Shown: piece after piece, positions 62,316 through 64,000 of the stretch | How positions within the stretch are numbered: the first letter of the stretch is position 1 | How the letters are laid out: every line of letters begins with the position of its first letter | Assembly (NCBI RefSeq): GCF_004212215.1 | Contig: NZ_QVFV01000001.1 | Coordinates: 1,250,814-1,314,813, forward strand | Direction of reading: 5' to 3' | Origin: Leptolyngbya iicbica LK | Lineage (GTDB): Bacteria; Cyanobacteriota; Cyanobacteriia; Phormidesmidales; Phormidesmidaceae | Length of the DNA: 64,000 nucleotides | Translations under genes and position numbers: made by a program | Notes under the pieces: generated by a model | The model's input: only the letters and a program-made list of their open reading frames with translations | The model's database searches: none | What the model was told of the DNA's origin: nothing

Positions 62316-63632
62316 ATGTTCACTATGCAGTCGGTTTATCAGCAGCGTCGTCAAACCCTTATGTCGCGGATTGGTAGCGGCACCGCCATTTTTGCCAGTG
62401 CGCCGCTGGCAGTGATGCACAACGATGTTGAGCACAACTTTCGACAAGACAGCGATTTTTACTATCTCACGGGGTTTAATGAGCCCGGTGCCGTGGCCGT
62501 GTTTGCCCCACATCATGAAGAACATCGCTTTGTGCTGTTTGTGCGGCCCAAGGACAAAGACAAGGAAATTTGGTCAGGCCGCCGATTAGGTGTTGACGCC
62601 GCGAAGGAAGCGTTGGGGGCCGATGCGGTTTTTCCACTGAGCGAACTGGATGAGAAACTGCCCGAGTATTTGAAAGGGGGCGATCGCCTTTATTACCACT
62701 TCGGTCATGACGAAACCCTGAACACCAAAATTCTCCGGCATTGGCGGCGACTGCTGGCCAGCTACGTGAAGCGAGGCACCGGGCCAGTCGCCATTGAAGA
62801 CGCCAAACTCCTGCTGCAAAACCAGCGCCGGGTCAAAGGCCCAGAAGAAATTGAGTTGATGCGGCAGGCGATCGCCGTTTCCGTCAAAGCCCACAACTAT
62901 GCGCGCGAAATCGCCCAGCCCGGACGCTATGAATACGAAATTCAAGCGGAGATGGAGCACCTGTTCAAACTGGCGGGGGGCGATCCGGCCTATCCTTCCA
63001 TCGTGGCGTCGGGCGACAACGCCTGCATTTTGCACTATGTGGAAAACAACCGCCAGATGCAGGCGGGGGATCTGCTGCTGATTGATGCCGGGGGCTGCAT
63101 CGACTACTACAACGCCGACATTACGCGCACCTTTCCCGTCTCAGGCAAATTTAGCGACGAGCAGCGCATTCTCTATGAGTTGGTGCTGGAGGCTCAGTTA
63201 AAGGCGATCGCTGAAGTCAAACCCGGCAACCCATTCAACGCCTTCCACGATGCCGCCGTGCGCACCATTACCGAAGGCCTGGTGGAACTTGGCCTCCTCG
63301 TGGGCGACATCGACACCCTGATCGAAGAGAAAAAGCACAAAGCCTTTTTCATGCACGGCACGGGCCATTTCCTCGGGTTAGATGTCCACGATACGGGCGT
63401 TCTGCGGAATCCTGACAAAACCTGGAAACCCTTTGAAGTCGGCAATGTTGTCACGGTCGAACCCGGCATTTACGTCACCCCTGATTACGAGCCCGAGGAA
63501 GGGCAGCCCCAGGTAGACGATCGCTGGCGGGGCATCGGCATCCGCATCGAAGACGATGTGCTAGTGACGGACACGGGTTGCGAAGTCCTCACTGCCGGGG
63601 TGCCCAAATCTGTGGCCGACATGGAAAGCTGA
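62316..63632 (+). CDS. pepP: Xaa-Pro aminopeptidase (PepP/M24 family)
   Basis: A 438-aa M24 metallopeptidase from ATG 62316 (TTG 62304 and ATG 62325 are alternatives). An N-terminal aminopeptidase-P domain (about 1-180; MHNDVEHNFRQDSDFYYLTGF) is followed by the pita-bread domain. The metal ligands are Asp in LLIDAGG and YNADITRTFP, His in FMHGTGHFLGLDVHD, and Glu in VVTVEPGIY and GIGIRIEDDV. It removes the N-terminal residue from X-Pro peptides. Convergent with menD. Confidence 0.96.
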   Translation: MFTMQSVYQQRRQTLMSRIGSGTAIFASAPLAVMHNDVEHNFRQDSDFYYLTGFNEPGAVAVFAPHHEEHRFVLFVRPKDKDKEIWSGRRLGVDAAKEALGADAVFPLSELDEKLPEYLKGGDRLYYHFGHDETLNTKILRHWRRLLASYVKRGTGPVAIEDAKLLLQNQRRVKGPEEIELMRQAIAVSVKAHNYAREIAQPGRYEYEIQAEMEHLFKLAGGDPAYPSIVASGDNACILHYVENNRQMQAGDLLLIDAGGCIDYYNADITRTFPVSGKFSDEQRILYELVLEAQLKAIAEVKPGNPFNAFHDAAVRTITEGLVELGLLVGDIDTLIEEKKHKAFFMHGTGHFLGLDVHDTGVLRNPDKTWKPFEVGNVVTVEPGIYVTPDYEPEEGQPQVDDRWRGIGIRIEDDVLVTDTGCEVLTAGVPKSVADMES

Positions 63633-63667
63633 GATCAGAACATCACCGCTGGGCGACAGGCACAACT

Positions 63668-64000
63668 TCAATCCGGCAGGGTGAAATCGCCCACTGATCG
63701 CAGCAGCTCGGCGCGGAACGCAGCATCCAATTTGCGATCGCACTTCAACTCTAGTAGCCGAACCCTAGCGGTGGGTAACTCGTGAAGGCGATCGGCGAGC
63801 ACTGACCAATTAGCGACCAACTCATAATCGATCTGATGCGCAGCGGCCAGCGTGGCGAAATCCACCGCTTGCGGCGTCGCAAAAAACTTCTCGAACGGCG
63901 GCTCAAACTGAGCGATCGGTAAGCTCTCAAAAATGCCGCCGCCCTGATTATTCACTAACAAAATCGTCAAGTGTCCCGAGCGAGTGCTAGCGTTCAAAAA
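63668..64000 (-). CDS. menD: MenD C-terminal fragment (5' end outside window)
   Basis: 111 codons read to the window edge with no start; the TTG at 63997 is internal. The sequence ILLVNNQGGGIFESLPIAQFEPPFEKFFATPQ and VDFATLAAAH (shown in part) are the ThDP-binding C-terminal region of 2-succinyl-5-enolpyruvyl-6-hydroxy-3-cyclohexene-1-carboxylate synthase. The enzyme belongs to phylloquinone/menaquinone synthesis; the quinone serves photosystem I in cyanobacteria. The catalytic Gly-rich turn NNQGGG is intact, so nothing suggests a pseudogene. Confidence 0.92.
   Translation of the reverse strand, partial: FLNASTRSGHLTILLVNNQGGGIFESLPIAQFEPPFEKFFATPQAVDFATLAAAHQIDYELVANWSVLADRLHELPTARVRLLELKCDRKLDAAFRAELLRSVGDFTLPD

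Overview
This 64-kb window is chromosomal DNA of a cyanobacterium. The evidence is the dense scatter of the palindrome GCGATCGC (HIP1), the rpaB-plsX-fabH cluster, an FtsH2-type protease, a cyanobacterial-type tmRNA tag (ANNIVPFARKAAPVAA), ABA4-like and MenD proteins, and many multidomain signalling proteins (CHASE2-kinase, PAS-cyclase, AAA_35, WD40, pentapeptide). The moderately high GC content and protein style suggest a Leptolyngbya/Nodosilinea-like lineage; that is inference only. I see no prophage, CRISPR array, intact insertion sequence or rRNA, and I recognised no tRNA gene.

Layout. 1-4.0 kb: tail of a ParD-like antitoxin, a MerR-like regulator overlapping a vWA protein, MsrP, and a hypothetical gene. 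4.0-5.7 kb: a repeat-rich stretch with a MITE-like element, a two-gene nuclease-like operon (RusA-like plus AHJR-type) and a polypyrimidine tandem repeat. 5.7-9 kb: HAD phosphatase divergent from a repeat-containing M15 peptidase, then a membrane protein. 9-12 kb: fabH, plsX and rpaB on the minus strand. 12-16.7 kb: secreted caspase-like protease, membrane protein, lone oligopeptide-type ABC permease, ComFB-like protein. 17-26 kb: 1209-aa STAND ATPase with WD40 repeats, PPK2, small hypothetical gene, PAS-rich adenylate cyclase. 26-33 kb: purD, a small gene with its own terminator, tmRNA, a repeat-motif protein behind an HLR1-like promoter element, glycosyltransferase, ftsH. 33-49.5 kb: membrane-inserted hydrolase, orphan DNA methyltransferase, ispH, Na+/H+ antiporter, recN, ABC1 kinase, CHASE2 Ser/Thr kinase, cytosine-deaminase-like protein, rnc, Uma2, TetR. 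49.7-53.6 kb: peptide ABC binding protein, ABA4-like protein, era, yjbQ. 53.7-60.4 kb: pentapeptide protein, then a tandem AAA_35-GGDEF / AAA_35-TM-WD40 pair. 60.4-64 kb: pseudopilin, degenerate metallo-beta-lactamase protein, pepP, and the 3' end of menD.

Housekeeping genes for lipid synthesis (plsX, fabH), purines (purD), isoprenoids (ispH), quinone (menD), RNA and ribosome maturation (rnc, era), DNA repair (recN), ribosome rescue (ssrA) and PSII quality control (ftsH) alternate with signalling and accessory genes. The strongest leads are the AAA_35 pair at 55.2-60.4 kb (one copy with Asn in Walker B and an active-looking GGDEF), the RusA-like/AHJR operon with a MITE-like element ending 11 bp beyond it, the four-repeat M15 peptidase, the STAND ATPase with a 10-bp-period repeat upstream, and the HLR1-like site at 29.09 kb in a window that also encodes its presumptive binder, RpaB.
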